From contig PXUA01000008.1 in assembly GCA_003022435.1 (NCBI GenBank), positions 124,001-188,000 of the forward strand: a stretch of DNA of 64,000 nucleotides, read 5' to 3'. Below are positions 17,363-26,610 of this stretch, piece by piece. Every line of letters begins with the position of its first letter. Positions within the stretch are counted from its first letter, which is position 1. The translations under genes were made by a program, and so were the position numbers. The notes beneath the pieces are model-generated. The model worked only from the letters and a program-made list of their open reading frames with translations, ran no database searches and was not told where the DNA came from. The stretch is from Bacteroidetes bacterium SW_9_63_38 (GTDB lineage Bacteria; Bacteroidota; Rhodothermia; Rhodothermales; Salinibacteraceae).

Positions 17363-19402
17363 GTGAAAAAAGGGTCCCCTGAAGTACATGTTCTTGGCCC
17401 GGTAGACCAGCCGGAAGAGGTTGTCCAGGTCATTCTGGATCAGGTGCAAGAGGACGCGGTTCTCCTCGATCTGAGCGCCGGCCAGCTCATTACACCTCAC
17501 GACCTTAGGAAGCGGGTAGAAGCCAAGAGAGGATTGCCGGAACAGGTTGTATGGGAGAATGGACAGCAGTACGCGGACGCCTGCGCCGAGGCCTCGCGTC
17601 GGGCCTACGTCGAGTGGGTTGCCCAGCAGGGGGAGGCACCGCTCGCCGGCCAACAGACCGTTAAAGAGTTGTTCGTCTATAACGGTGAGATCTCCCTTTG
17701 GTGGTTTATCCCTTTGACCATCAAACATTCGGTAAATGCGCGGTATCGATGGTTGTTTTACATGGCCCAGGTCCTGGATCATATCCAGGAACATAGGTCC
17801 GACGTTCGGGACTGGCATTTATGGACTTCCACGGAAACGATGGGTCAGGCTCTTAAAACTTCGTGTCCTGAGGACGCGCAAGTTCACCTGCACGCTCTAC
17901 AGGATGGAAACGGATGGCGAGATCGTTTTGCCGTACTCGAAACGCTGCGTCGCGGGCTCGGGCTGGTCTATCTTTTCGTTCGTCGCAGTGCGAACCTTCT
18001 TCTCCAAATGGTCAGCAGGCCATCGGGGGAGGAGGGAGAGGAAGCAGGCATCATACAGAGGGAGGATTCCGACTCTCCGGTGATTTTGTTCGCGACGAGA
18101 TTTCCGCACTCGTGGGTATCGACAGACGCGGAGGAATACGACCGGGACGTTGACTATGTGGACCGATATTTCGAGACGGCGCCGTGGCGACTACGGGATC
18201 GAGGATGTGCCGTGGCCTGGATGCCATTGATGCCGGAGGAAGCGACCGAGCAGTGGGCGCACCGGGGATCACAGGCACTTCCCGACGTCTCCTCCACGAT
18301 GGAGCTTCGATGGTCGACCCTCGCCAGCATCACCGGAACGGTCTTTATGTGGGTTGCCGTCTATTTGTGGAATTTCGAAGTGCGGTCCATTGACGGAGTG
18401 TGGACGTACAGAGGGGTCGATTTTGGGGGGCACGTGCGAAGTGAAATCCGGAGAGCCGTAAGCGGGGGACTTGGGTTGCTCCAGAAAGTTGAGAAGATTC
18501 GGGCGGCCGGGCGGGCCGTACAGCCTGATGCAGTATTGTACCGGAACGAGTTTTATAAAAGCGGGCGCCGGATTTCCGCAGCCTTGCAGGGAGAGGCGAC
18601 TCTGATCGGGGTACAGCACGGCCTCATCGGACGGGAGCATACCGTCTATCACTTCCACAATTCCGAAATCAATTTATCGGACATGAACGCAGCCGATCAT
18701 ATTGCCCATTGCCCTTTGCCTGATTACTTTGCGAGCTTCGGAGACAGGTTCGTAGGACTATTTGAGGAATGGGAGGGGTTTCCTGCCGATCGGGTTTGGG
18801 CCGTGGGAGGGCTGCGCCATGATTCACTCATGGAAAAATATCGTGGTATGTCGGCTAAAGAAAAGACAGCGTTGCGAACGAGGTTTGGACTGCCGTTGGG
18901 GCAACCAATCGTGCTCTTGTGTACCGGAGTGCGGTCACACGTGGGGCCGTGGACGCGGATGGTCCTCGGAGCACTGCAGACAATAAAGACGGATTGTGTT
19001 CTGGCCGTAAAACCACACCAGTACCATGGGGGAGAAGAGGAAGCGCGCACCGCTGCCGAGGAGATGGGTGGCGCGAATCTCAAGCTGTACGAGGAGGGGA
19101 TTTATCCGCTCATAGCGGCGTCGGACGCAGTAGTTGCTGGGGGCTCGACGGTGCTTCTCGAAGCAGGGCTCTTAGATACGCCGCCGGTGGCATTACAGCC
19201 TCCGACTTCCTATCAGCATTACGATTTTGAGGGCGTCGCCCGGACGGCTACCACACGAGAGGAATTGATCAACGAGCTAAAAATCATTTTCGTGGAAGGA
19301 TGGATGCCCAAAGACGTATCCGGGCACCTTAGAAATGTGAAGCAAAGAGCGAGCGATCGTCTTCTGGATTATATTCGTAGTCATGAGTTCAGTACGTCCT
19401 GA
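17363..19402 (+). CDS. large GT-B-like surface-carbohydrate transferase
   Basis: 679 residues, GTG start. Residues 1-~350 have no feature I recognise. The C-terminal half resembles GT-B proteins of capsule and teichoic loci: RISAALQGEATLIGVQHGLIGRE (the QHG motif), VWAVGGLRHDSL, VLAVKPHQYHGGEEE and ASDAVVAGGSTVLLEAGLL. This arrangement occurs in surface-carbohydrate biosynthesis proteins of uncertain specificity. Its position directly after the nonulosonate module makes transfer of the CMP-activated acid a reasonable guess, but nothing in the sequence proves the donor. Confidence 0.62.
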   Translation: MKKGSPEVHVLGPVDQPEEVVQVILDQVQEDAVLLDLSAGQLITPHDLRKRVEAKRGLPEQVVWENGQQYADACAEASRRAYVEWVAQQGEAPLAGQQTVKELFVYNGEISLWWFIPLTIKHSVNARYRWLFYMAQVLDHIQEHRSDVRDWHLWTSTETMGQALKTSCPEDAQVHLHALQDGNGWRDRFAVLETLRRGLGLVYLFVRRSANLLLQMVSRPSGEEGEEAGIIQREDSDSPVILFATRFPHSWVSTDAEEYDRDVDYVDRYFETAPWRLRDRGCAVAWMPLMPEEATEQWAHRGSQALPDVSSTMELRWSTLASITGTVFMWVAVYLWNFEVRSIDGVWTYRGVDFGGHVRSEIRRAVSGGLGLLQKVEKIRAAGRAVQPDAVLYRNEFYKSGRRISAALQGEATLIGVQHGLIGREHTVYHFHNSEINLSDMNAADHIAHCPLPDYFASFGDRFVGLFEEWEGFPADRVWAVGGLRHDSLMEKYRGMSAKEKTALRTRFGLPLGQPIVLLCTGVRSHVGPWTRMVLGALQTIKTDCVLAVKPHQYHGGEEEARTAAEEMGGANLKLYEEGIYPLIAASDAVVAGGSTVLLEAGLLDTPPVALQPPTSYQHYDFEGVARTATTREELINELKIIFVEGWMPKDVSGHLRNVKQRASDRLLDYIRSHEFSTS

Positions 19403-19471
19403 ACGGACGCTTCCTTCTTACGAAACGGGTCCCCTACAAATCTGAGATAATTATCCTAAACCCCGTGAAAG

Positions 19472-20332
19472 ATGGAGAAAAGTGTTGCGAGGCTCCTCAC
19501 GACTGGAAATCCAAAGTGGCTGCTGGGATACAGTGTTGCGGTCGGTATGCTGGGGGTTGTCGTTTCTGCATGGGGAGCGGGTCGTGACATCGACATCTCG
19601 CTTTTTGTCGGGGCGCTGTTTTGTGGCCTGTCCTTTCTGGTGCTCATCAGTATTCGTATAGAGCGGATTGTAGGAAAGACGCGCACTGCGGCGTTGAAGT
19701 CTTCGGAGCGCGCAGCGGTCGCTCAAGCCATGCCGCTGGTCTACGATAGGTTTGACCTCTCTTTTCCGGTTCCCACACTGGACGAGTGGACCCTTGAACC
19801 GGGAGGGTTACTACTGCTACACCGACTCATTGAGGGGGAAGACCCATCCGTGATTGTAGAACTCGGAAGCGGGGCCTCTACGCCCGTGCTTGCCCACTTG
19901 GCTGAGAAACAGGACCGCCGTTTTACATCTATCGAGAATGATGATTCCTGGGTCGAAGTGACCCGCCAGAGACTATCCGGCTGGGATATAGAGCCCGATC
20001 ATATTCTACACCACGTTCCCCTGGCAGATAATCCATTTCAGCCGTCGGCACCGTGGTACGACACCGACGGGTTGGACGACATCTTCGGGGATGAGACGAT
20101 AGATCTTATCTTCGTGGATGGACCCGCTGCTCGTCACGGGACGCATCGACGACAACCGGCGTTCACTTATTTTGCTTCCAGAATGTCCCCTGGAGGAATC
20201 CTCGTATTGGATGATTATAATCGCGAAGACGAGCAGGAGGTCGTTGATTTTTGGAAACAGGAGATGCCAGAAATTGAGGTGAGCACGTTCTCCGGACGAA
20301 AATCACTGGCTGTTGTTAGGATGCCAGAGTAA
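19472..20332 (+). CDS. membrane-anchored class I SAM methyltransferase-like protein
   Basis: 286 residues. Two hydrophobic segments at the N-terminus (about 15-36 and 45-63) suggest a membrane anchor. The cytoplasmic part has motif I VIVELGSGASTPVLAHL (about 128-144), then FTSIENDDSWVEVTRQRL, IDLIFVDGPAARHGTHRR and GGILVLDDYNRED, a class I methyltransferase fold. It could O-methylate a sugar of the lipid-linked unit at the membrane. The substrate is not indicated. Confidence 0.72.
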   Translation: MEKSVARLLTTGNPKWLLGYSVAVGMLGVVVSAWGAGRDIDISLFVGALFCGLSFLVLISIRIERIVGKTRTAALKSSERAAVAQAMPLVYDRFDLSFPVPTLDEWTLEPGGLLLLHRLIEGEDPSVIVELGSGASTPVLAHLAEKQDRRFTSIENDDSWVEVTRQRLSGWDIEPDHILHHVPLADNPFQPSAPWYDTDGLDDIFGDETIDLIFVDGPAARHGTHRRQPAFTYFASRMSPGGILVLDDYNREDEQEVVDFWKQEMPEIEVSTFSGRKSLAVVRMPE

Positions 20333-20543
20333 ATTCCCCCGATCGATTCTGGAGGGGGACGTTTCTTCTGGGTTTTCGCAATGTCGCCAGAAGTCGACGA
20401 TTGCGTGACGGCGTTTTCCGCTGTATCCACTTCAAGGAATTGGGCCTCCTGTACACAGGAAGAACCGAAAGGTCGTCCCTTGCAATCTGCAAAGAGCCCC
20501 TTCGAATCTGACAGAGTAGCTGTGCTCATTAGGTCAAGCTCCA

Positions 20544-21494
20544 ATGGACGAAACGACGGTTTCGGTCATAATGCCGTGCTACAACAACGAAGAGGGGGTC
20601 TCAAGTGCGATTGAGAGCGCGCTCAACCAAACTCACGAGCCAATGGAGGTTATTGTCGTCGACGACGGATCGACTGATGCCAGTCTCGAACGAATCCAGA
20701 GCTACGAGGAACGGATTCGATGGAATACGGGCCCCAATCGAGGCGCCTGTCATGCCCGGAACAAGGGCCTGGACATGGCCTCGGGAGACTTCGTTAAGTT
20801 TCTAGACGCGGACGACTGGCTGTACCCAGGAGCCATCGAGCACCAGGTCGCCCAGACGGCCGCTCTGCAAGAGAGCCACCACGTCGTATTTGGGGATGCA
20901 GAGTACGTCACTCCGAAGGGAACGGTGGTGCGGGAAACCACTTTTGAAGCCGTTCCGGACGAGGACAACCGGATTCTACACATCCTCCAGCGGAATCTGC
21001 AGACTGCGCTCCCACTCCACCGCCGCGAGCTGCTCGAAGCGGTCGGCGGGTTCGACGAGTCGCTTCCCCGTGCCCAGGAATACGATTTGCATTTTCGTCT
21101 CACAGGGCACGGGGCGCGGTTTGTCTATCGGCCAGCGCTCATCGTCCGCGTCCTCGAACACGGAGACCCTGATCGGATTAGCAATCAGGATCATTTTTCG
21201 GGAAGTCCGCGTGGTCGGCTTGAGCGCATACAGCATCGGGCAACGGTTGCCGAGGAATGCGGATTGCTGGATGAACGCCTCCGGGCACATCTCGCCCGCG
21301 ACGCGTGGCACGGCGGTCGCAAAGCCCTGCGCGCCGGTTTTTCTCTTGTTGCAGACGAGTACTTTGAGACGGCGAAATCCCTGCACGAAAACGACTACAT
21401 CGCCAGTTCGTCCGAGATCTACCGATGGATGGTGAAACTGGCCGGTCCACAGTTGTCAGAACGATTGGTGACGTTCGCTCGTCGAGTCTTCTGA
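20544..21494 (+). CDS. GT2-family glycosyltransferase
   Basis: 316 residues. GT-A fold start VSVIMPCYNNEEGVSSAIESALNQ, VIVVDDGSTDASLERI, then the metal-binding DxD region VKFLDADDWLYPG (about 87-99). A histidine-rich part with the acceptor region follows. The 211 bp before it hold no gene; a weak hairpin (arms TCCCCC/GGGGGA at 20335-20359) might end the upstream transcript. A sister GT2 follows after 40 bp. Confidence 0.9.
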   Translation: MDETTVSVIMPCYNNEEGVSSAIESALNQTHEPMEVIVVDDGSTDASLERIQSYEERIRWNTGPNRGACHARNKGLDMASGDFVKFLDADDWLYPGAIEHQVAQTAALQESHHVVFGDAEYVTPKGTVVRETTFEAVPDEDNRILHILQRNLQTALPLHRRELLEAVGGFDESLPRAQEYDLHFRLTGHGARFVYRPALIVRVLEHGDPDRISNQDHFSGSPRGRLERIQHRATVAEECGLLDERLRAHLARDAWHGGRKALRAGFSLVADEYFETAKSLHENDYIASSSEIYRWMVKLAGPQLSERLVTFARRVF

Positions 21495-21534
21495 ACCAAG
21501 CGGTCGCTGCACTCAACCGTTAATTTGAATATGT

Positions 21535-22491
21535 ATGGAGACTGACGTTTCTGTCATTATTCCCACATACAACCGGGTCTCCTTCTTGAAGGAAGCCGTC
21601 GAGAGTTGCTTTGAGGAAAACGACGATCTTCAAGTCGAGGTTGTTGTCGTTGACGACGGAAGCACAGATGGAACTCGAGAATGGATCCAGGGGCTCAATG
21701 ACGATCGCATAACCTACCTGCGACAATCGGAAAACCAGGGGGCACAGGTAGCACGAAATACCGGATTACAGACTGCGTCCGGTGACACGATAAAGTTCTT
21801 AGACAGTGACGATTATTTATATCCCGGTGTATTGTTGGAGCAGTGGCGGATGCTTACAGAAACGGGAGCCGACGTGTGCTACGGACCAATTGACATTGTG
21901 GACGGGACTGGAAGGATACAGGGACGAAATTCGAATCCAGCGGTAGAGGACTTGCTTGCCGGCATCGCCACGGGGGCCGTGTCGACGTACCCGCACGTGT
22001 TTTTGTACCAGGCGGAGATGGCCCGACGAGGGATCTGGCAACCGGAGGTGCCCTATCATCAGGACACCGTATACGCCCTTACCATTGCGGCCCGGAACCC
22101 GCTATGCGTGCAGGTCGATACGTGCGTCGGGGCTCATCGCACCCACGAACGCCTCCGCATTACGACTCAGAAGAAACAGATTGCCACTTCGGAGAAAATT
22201 GAGAAGAAGTTCGAGTATCTCGTCGACGCTTTCCAACAGCGTAGACAACAGTCGACCGTCAGTGACGATGTGAGAAAGGAGGTTGCCCGGGGGCTCTGGC
22301 AAAACGCGCACAAGATGGCCCCGCACGACTTTGGACGCTTTGCGTCGATGTACCGACAGATTCGAAACATCTCCCCCAATTTTTCTCCCCCCCGCTCCCA
22401 GTTACTCCTCCGAATGCTTGACCGGATAATCGGGCCAGTACTCGCAGAGCGGATTGTAAACCCAGTCCGTACTGTGAAGCTCAACATATGA
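21535..22491 (+). CDS. GT2-family glycosyltransferase
   Basis: 318 residues. VSVIIPTYNRVSFLKEAVES, VEVVVVDDGSTDGTREWI and IKFLDSDDYLYPGVLLEQW give the GT-A nucleotide and metal sites. The overall layout is shared with the preceding GT2 (DxDD-YLYPG against DADDWLYPG), so the two may be old paralogues adding successive sugars. The C-terminal third is not conserved enough to predict the acceptor. Confidence 0.9.
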   Translation: METDVSVIIPTYNRVSFLKEAVESCFEENDDLQVEVVVVDDGSTDGTREWIQGLNDDRITYLRQSENQGAQVARNTGLQTASGDTIKFLDSDDYLYPGVLLEQWRMLTETGADVCYGPIDIVDGTGRIQGRNSNPAVEDLLAGIATGAVSTYPHVFLYQAEMARRGIWQPEVPYHQDTVYALTIAARNPLCVQVDTCVGAHRTHERLRITTQKKQIATSEKIEKKFEYLVDAFQQRRQQSTVSDDVRKEVARGLWQNAHKMAPHDFGRFASMYRQIRNISPNFSPPRSQLLLRMLDRIIGPVLAERIVNPVRTVKLNI

Positions 22492-22510
22492 CGGGCATTA
22501 GGCGGTCCCA

Positions 22511-23257
22511 ATGGACGAACTTCCCTTTTTTACACACATCCCGAAAACGGCAGGAACGGCCGTTCGAAAGAAACTGCTTTATCCCAATATCCCAGTGGAT
22601 AAACGAGGGGAAAGTCAGGGATTTCGGCACCTTCTCACCACAAACTGGTCGGGATGCGAATGGCTCGAGGGGCATTTTCCGTATGGAGTCCATCGATACA
22701 TGCGTGGCTTGGACGGGACGCCTGTGTACTTTACAATGCTGCGCGACCCAATCGAGCGGGCAATCTCCTACTACTATTTTATTCATACGTGCAGTACAAA
22801 GCCGGGGGACCCGTACGAGCATCCGCTTTACTCAGAGGTTCAGAAATACGATCTGTTGGCGTTTTACGCCCAGCCTCAGCACAAAAACATTCAGACCCGA
22901 TTTCTTGGCGGGTGCCTCTGGCATCGGCTCCGAAACTCTCGGCTCCTCGCTCCGCTTGACGGATGGCTGCTCGAGACGGCGAAAGATCACCTTCGCCGGC
23001 GATATGCCTGTTACGGACTCGTGGATCAGTTCAACCAGTCCCTGCAGATGTTCGCCGAACTATTTAACTGGTCGGTGGACCTTCCGGAGAAGCGCGTGAA
23101 ATCCAACCCGGAACGACCAACCAAATCGGAGTTATCGACATCGACCCTGGTGACATTACGTGAGCATATGCACCTGGACGTAGAACTCTACCGGTATGCG
23201 GTTGAGCATTTTGGGGAGCAGGATGTGTTTAACACTCTATTTGTTGAGAACAAGTAG
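22511..23257 (+). CDS. sulfotransferase (Sulfotransfer_2-like)
   Basis: 248 residues. LPFFTHIPKTAGTAVRKKLL (residues 4-23) is the IPKTAGT phosphosulfate loop of the Sulfotransfer_2 group (chondroitin/heparan 2-O type). PVYFTMLRDPIERAISYYYF (about 70-89) is the 3'-phosphate-binding strand and helix. NIQTRFLGG later also fits the family. It is a different subfamily from the other six in this locus, suggesting another position on the glycan. Only 2 bp separate it from the next gene. Confidence 0.88.
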   Translation: MDELPFFTHIPKTAGTAVRKKLLYPNIPVDKRGESQGFRHLLTTNWSGCEWLEGHFPYGVHRYMRGLDGTPVYFTMLRDPIERAISYYYFIHTCSTKPGDPYEHPLYSEVQKYDLLAFYAQPQHKNIQTRFLGGCLWHRLRNSRLLAPLDGWLLETAKDHLRRRYACYGLVDQFNQSLQMFAELFNWSVDLPEKRVKSNPERPTKSELSTSTLVTLREHMHLDVELYRYAVEHFGEQDVFNTLFVENK

Positions 23258-23259
23258 TC

Positions 23260-24381
23260 ATGCGTATCCTCTCTATCAGTAACACGCCGCATGATCCCGA
23301 CCAGGGAAGTGGCTACGTCATTACGGGCTACGTGGAGGGACTCCGCGAGCGGGGGCATCAGGTAGACGCATATGGACGGGAGGACTGGTGCTGGACGGAA
23401 CTGCGTCGCGGTCGGCGGTACGTTTACCCCCTCATGCTTGCGTACTTCGGGCTTCAACACTGGCAGCCACAAACGTACGATCTGATTGAGCTCTGGGGGG
23501 GAACGTCGTGGTTCCTCGCCGTGTATCTGCGTTGGCGAGATGTGGATGCTCCCATTGTTCACCACTCCAATGGGATCGAACAGCACCGGGAGCAGGTTCA
23601 GCGGGAGTCAGCGAGTAGGGCCATACAGAGCGCACGGTGGTTTCAGTGGAACCTGTCCCGACTCCACGACTGGGGGCTTCACGCCGTTTACGCCATCGTG
23701 ACGGTGGGTTCGTACGACGTGCCCTTTTTGACAGAGCGGCAGTACGTTGCGGAGGAGCGGCTATTTGCCATCGACAATCCCCTCCCCGACCTCTTCTTGG
23801 AGCGAGACGTGCAGTACGAACGTCCAAAGCGGATCGGCTTCTGTGGGGACTGGAGTCGTCGAAAAGCCCCGCCCGTTCTTGTTCTGGACGTTGCGGAGTT
23901 TCTGCGGGCCCATCCGGACTGGGTCTTCAGCATCGTCGGGGTGGGAGACATCGACGTGGCCCAGCAGTTCCCAGACGACGTGCGCGGGCAGGTGGAAGTC
24001 ATCCCGTTCCTCGACCGTCGCGAACTCGTGGACTGGTATCACCGTCTCGCCATATTTGTGCTTCCGTCTATCTACGAAAGCTTTGGGCTCGTCATGGCAG
24101 AGGCTATGGCCTGTGGGGCTGCGCTGGTGGCCACGGGTGTGGGGTTTGCGTACGAGCTGGAGCACGAGGAAGAGGCACTGATTCTGTCGGAACCACAGTC
24201 TCCTCGTTTGTGCGAGGCCCTCGATACCCTCGCCGAAGACGACGCGCTCCGTCGCCGAATTGCTCGAAATGGGTATGAGCGCGTTCAGGACCTGCGCTGG
24301 GATGACGCCGTTGACCAACTGGAACAGATTTACACGTCGCTTGCAGAAGACCATTCTGAGTCCACGGCCTCCACGATATAA
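23260..24381 (+). CDS. GT4-family glycosyltransferase
   Basis: 373 residues. Start MRILSISNTPHDPDQGSGYVITGYVEGL has the acceptor-side Gly loop. The donor side shows RIGFCGDWSRRKAPPVLVLDVA and the EX7E region YESFGLVMAEAMACGAALVATG (about 270-291). ATG lies 2 bp after the previous stop. Part of a tightly spaced run of genes 22511-28279, consistent with one transcript. Confidence 0.88.
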   Translation: MRILSISNTPHDPDQGSGYVITGYVEGLRERGHQVDAYGREDWCWTELRRGRRYVYPLMLAYFGLQHWQPQTYDLIELWGGTSWFLAVYLRWRDVDAPIVHHSNGIEQHREQVQRESASRAIQSARWFQWNLSRLHDWGLHAVYAIVTVGSYDVPFLTERQYVAEERLFAIDNPLPDLFLERDVQYERPKRIGFCGDWSRRKAPPVLVLDVAEFLRAHPDWVFSIVGVGDIDVAQQFPDDVRGQVEVIPFLDRRELVDWYHRLAIFVLPSIYESFGLVMAEAMACGAALVATGVGFAYELEHEEEALILSEPQSPRLCEALDTLAEDDALRRRIARNGYERVQDLRWDDAVDQLEQIYTSLAEDHSESTASTI

Positions 24382-24389
24382 TTCCACTG

Positions 24390-25508
24390 ATGGAGCCTAT
24401 TCGCCTCATTCACATCGCGCCGGAGCTTCCGCCCACCATCGGCGGGGTTGCGGACTACACTGCCATTCTTTCCCACAGACTGGTAGAGATATCCGACGGA
24501 GCAGTGGAGCCAGTGCTTGTGCGGGCCGGAGCACGGGAAGGACCGGAACCGGAGGTAGACTTTTCGGTGGTCAATCTCGGAGGTCAGTGTTCGGCTCAGG
24601 CTTTAGCTAACACGATTGTACACCCTTCCAAGGAGTCCGAAGATCCCGTGGCCGTGCTGTTGGAGTACTCCGCCTACGGCTATGGGACACGCGGCATGCC
24701 CTTCTGGCTTGCGTGTGGACTGGAAGAGGTCTGCGGGTTGGAGGGGATTCCCCTGCTCACGATGTTCCACGAATTACACGCTTCCGGCCCCCCGTGGTCG
24801 AAAAACTTTTGGCTCTCGTTCCCACAGGCGCACGTGATCCGGCGTATTGTCCGGATGAGTGGGACAGTCATAACCAATCGACCTGATTCGGCGAGCTGGC
24901 TCCGGCGGGTGTCGGATTCATCTGTCCGTCTTGCACCGGTATTCTCGAACGTTGGAGAACCAAATGAGACCACGCCGATGGAGGAGCGGGATTCGTATGC
25001 TGTGGTATTCGGGGGGGGCGGCAAAGACGCGCTCTATACTGCTCATTTAGATCGGCTCGTCCAATTTCTTCACGAGTCGAAAGTTCAACGTCTCGTAGAC
25101 ATAGGACCGTCGTCCGAACATGCCGATGACAAAATAGGCGGAATTCGGGTCGCGAAAATGGGAGTCGCGGAACCGGAGGTGGTGTCGCGGTGCCTTCGGA
25201 GGGCTGCCTTTGGATTTCTGTGTCGAAATCCGGTGGCCCTCACGAAGTCTGGAGGCCTTGCGGCCTATCTGTCCCATGGCGTCCCGTCCGTGATTGCTCT
25301 AAGGGACCGGTCTGCCCCCAATCCTACACTTTCAAACGGGACGCACTACGTATCCCTTGAACGAGCCATAGAGGTTGGTTCTGAGTGGGAGAGCTCAGAT
25401 TGGGCTGCGCTCGGCATCCAAGGACACGACTGGTACATGGAAAACGCTCATTCGCGGAAGGCCGCGTGGGGTGTTCTGAAAGCCATTCGGGGTGATGACG
25501 GTGTGTAA
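24390..25508 (+). CDS. probable GT-B glycosyltransferase, divergent
   Basis: 372 residues. The N-terminus RLIHIAPELPPTIGGVADYTAILSHRL is typical of GT4-like transferases (Gly-Gly loop, then a helix). The donor half is divergent: YAVVFGGGGKDALYTAHLDRLV and AFGFLCRNPVALTKSGGLAAYLSHGVPSVI stand where EX7E would normally be, without the second Glu. It may use an atypical donor or have lost full activity. It follows the previous GT4 after 8 bp. Confidence 0.7.
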   Translation: MEPIRLIHIAPELPPTIGGVADYTAILSHRLVEISDGAVEPVLVRAGAREGPEPEVDFSVVNLGGQCSAQALANTIVHPSKESEDPVAVLLEYSAYGYGTRGMPFWLACGLEEVCGLEGIPLLTMFHELHASGPPWSKNFWLSFPQAHVIRRIVRMSGTVITNRPDSASWLRRVSDSSVRLAPVFSNVGEPNETTPMEERDSYAVVFGGGGKDALYTAHLDRLVQFLHESKVQRLVDIGPSSEHADDKIGGIRVAKMGVAEPEVVSRCLRRAAFGFLCRNPVALTKSGGLAAYLSHGVPSVIALRDRSAPNPTLSNGTHYVSLERAIEVGSEWESSDWAALGIQGHDWYMENAHSRKAAWGVLKAIRGDDGV

Positions 25509-25704
25509 AGTGCTGATATCGAGGGAGAGGGTATCTGATCTAAAAGGCGCGAAACGCATCTTCTAGGGAGTCGCCGATATGAAGAAGGTAGACTTGTATT
25601 TCGTCTCCTTGGCTCAATACACCTTTCATGTCGGCGGTAAGGCAAACTGAATGGAGCTGCTCCGTCTTTAAGTGACAAACATTCCCAATGTAGAACATCG
25701 CAGC

Positions 25705-26610
25705 ATGAGCGGTAAAGATCGGAAGGGATTGGTCCTTCCAACATTTTTGGTTTGCGGAGCGCAAAAAGCAGGTACGACGGCGCTCTATCATGCGCTCCGT
25801 GCTCATCCGGATGTGTGCATGAGTATTCCGAAGGAAACGGAATTCTTTAACTGGCGATGTCGACGGGGGTGGAAGTGGTTTGCTTCTCATTTCGAGCACT
25901 GGAACGGTGAAACGGCGATTGGGGAGGCTTCTACACGTACGATGCCAACTCCCGAGGCGCCCGGACGGATTGCGGAGCGAATGCCAGACGTGAAGCTACT
26001 CTTCGTACTGCGCAACCCGGTCGAACGAGCTCACTCTGCGTTTTGGTATTACTACACGCAGGGAACACTATGTCCAGGAACAGACTTCAGCGAATTCATC
26101 CGAAACGAAGGACACCCACTTCGACAGGAAATTATTCATTACGGCTTCTATGATCGGCACCTGACCCGTTTTCTCGACGAGTTCGATCGAACGCAACTAT
26201 TGCTTCTCCGCTACAGGGACCTGAGAAACCATCCCGACGAAGAAATTAAACGGATTTGTGAGTTCATCGGGGTAACTGTGAATGACGCTGCGTCTCCCTC
26301 CGACTCAGAAAACGTAACTCGGTATCCGGCCTCTCGAGTTCTGTACACCCTGGCCTACAGGCTATGGAAGCCCGTTGACCGGTTTTTTTCGGGATGGGTA
26401 GAAGGCCGTATGGAAAAAATTCGGCGGTACGGTCGAAAACTATTTCTTCAAACGGAACGACTAACGTTGCGAGACGAAGATCGAGAATACCTCTCGAGAA
26501 TATACGAGCCGACGAAACAACGAATCCAAAATGATTTTGACCTCGATGTCTCACACTGGGCATCGGGACCGACCGAACAGGACGTTTCAGAAGCGGGGCT
26601 TGGACGATGA
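25705..26610 (+). CDS. sulfotransferase (Sulfotransfer_1-like)
   Basis: 301 residues from ATG 25705; a GTG at 25672 would add 11 residues without family resemblance. LPTFLVCGAQKAGTTALYHAL (residues 11-31) is the phosphosulfate loop, followed by HPDVCMSIPKETEFFNW. VKLLFVLRNPVERAHSAFWYYY (about 92-113) binds the 3'-phosphate. It overlaps the next gene by 4 bp (ATGA). Closest in layout to the sulfotransferases at 16457 and 29918. Confidence 0.88.
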   Translation: MSGKDRKGLVLPTFLVCGAQKAGTTALYHALRAHPDVCMSIPKETEFFNWRCRRGWKWFASHFEHWNGETAIGEASTRTMPTPEAPGRIAERMPDVKLLFVLRNPVERAHSAFWYYYTQGTLCPGTDFSEFIRNEGHPLRQEIIHYGFYDRHLTRFLDEFDRTQLLLLRYRDLRNHPDEEIKRICEFIGVTVNDAASPSDSENVTRYPASRVLYTLAYRLWKPVDRFFSGWVEGRMEKIRRYGRKLFLQTERLTLRDEDREYLSRIYEPTKQRIQNDFDLDVSHWASGPTEQDVSEAGLGR

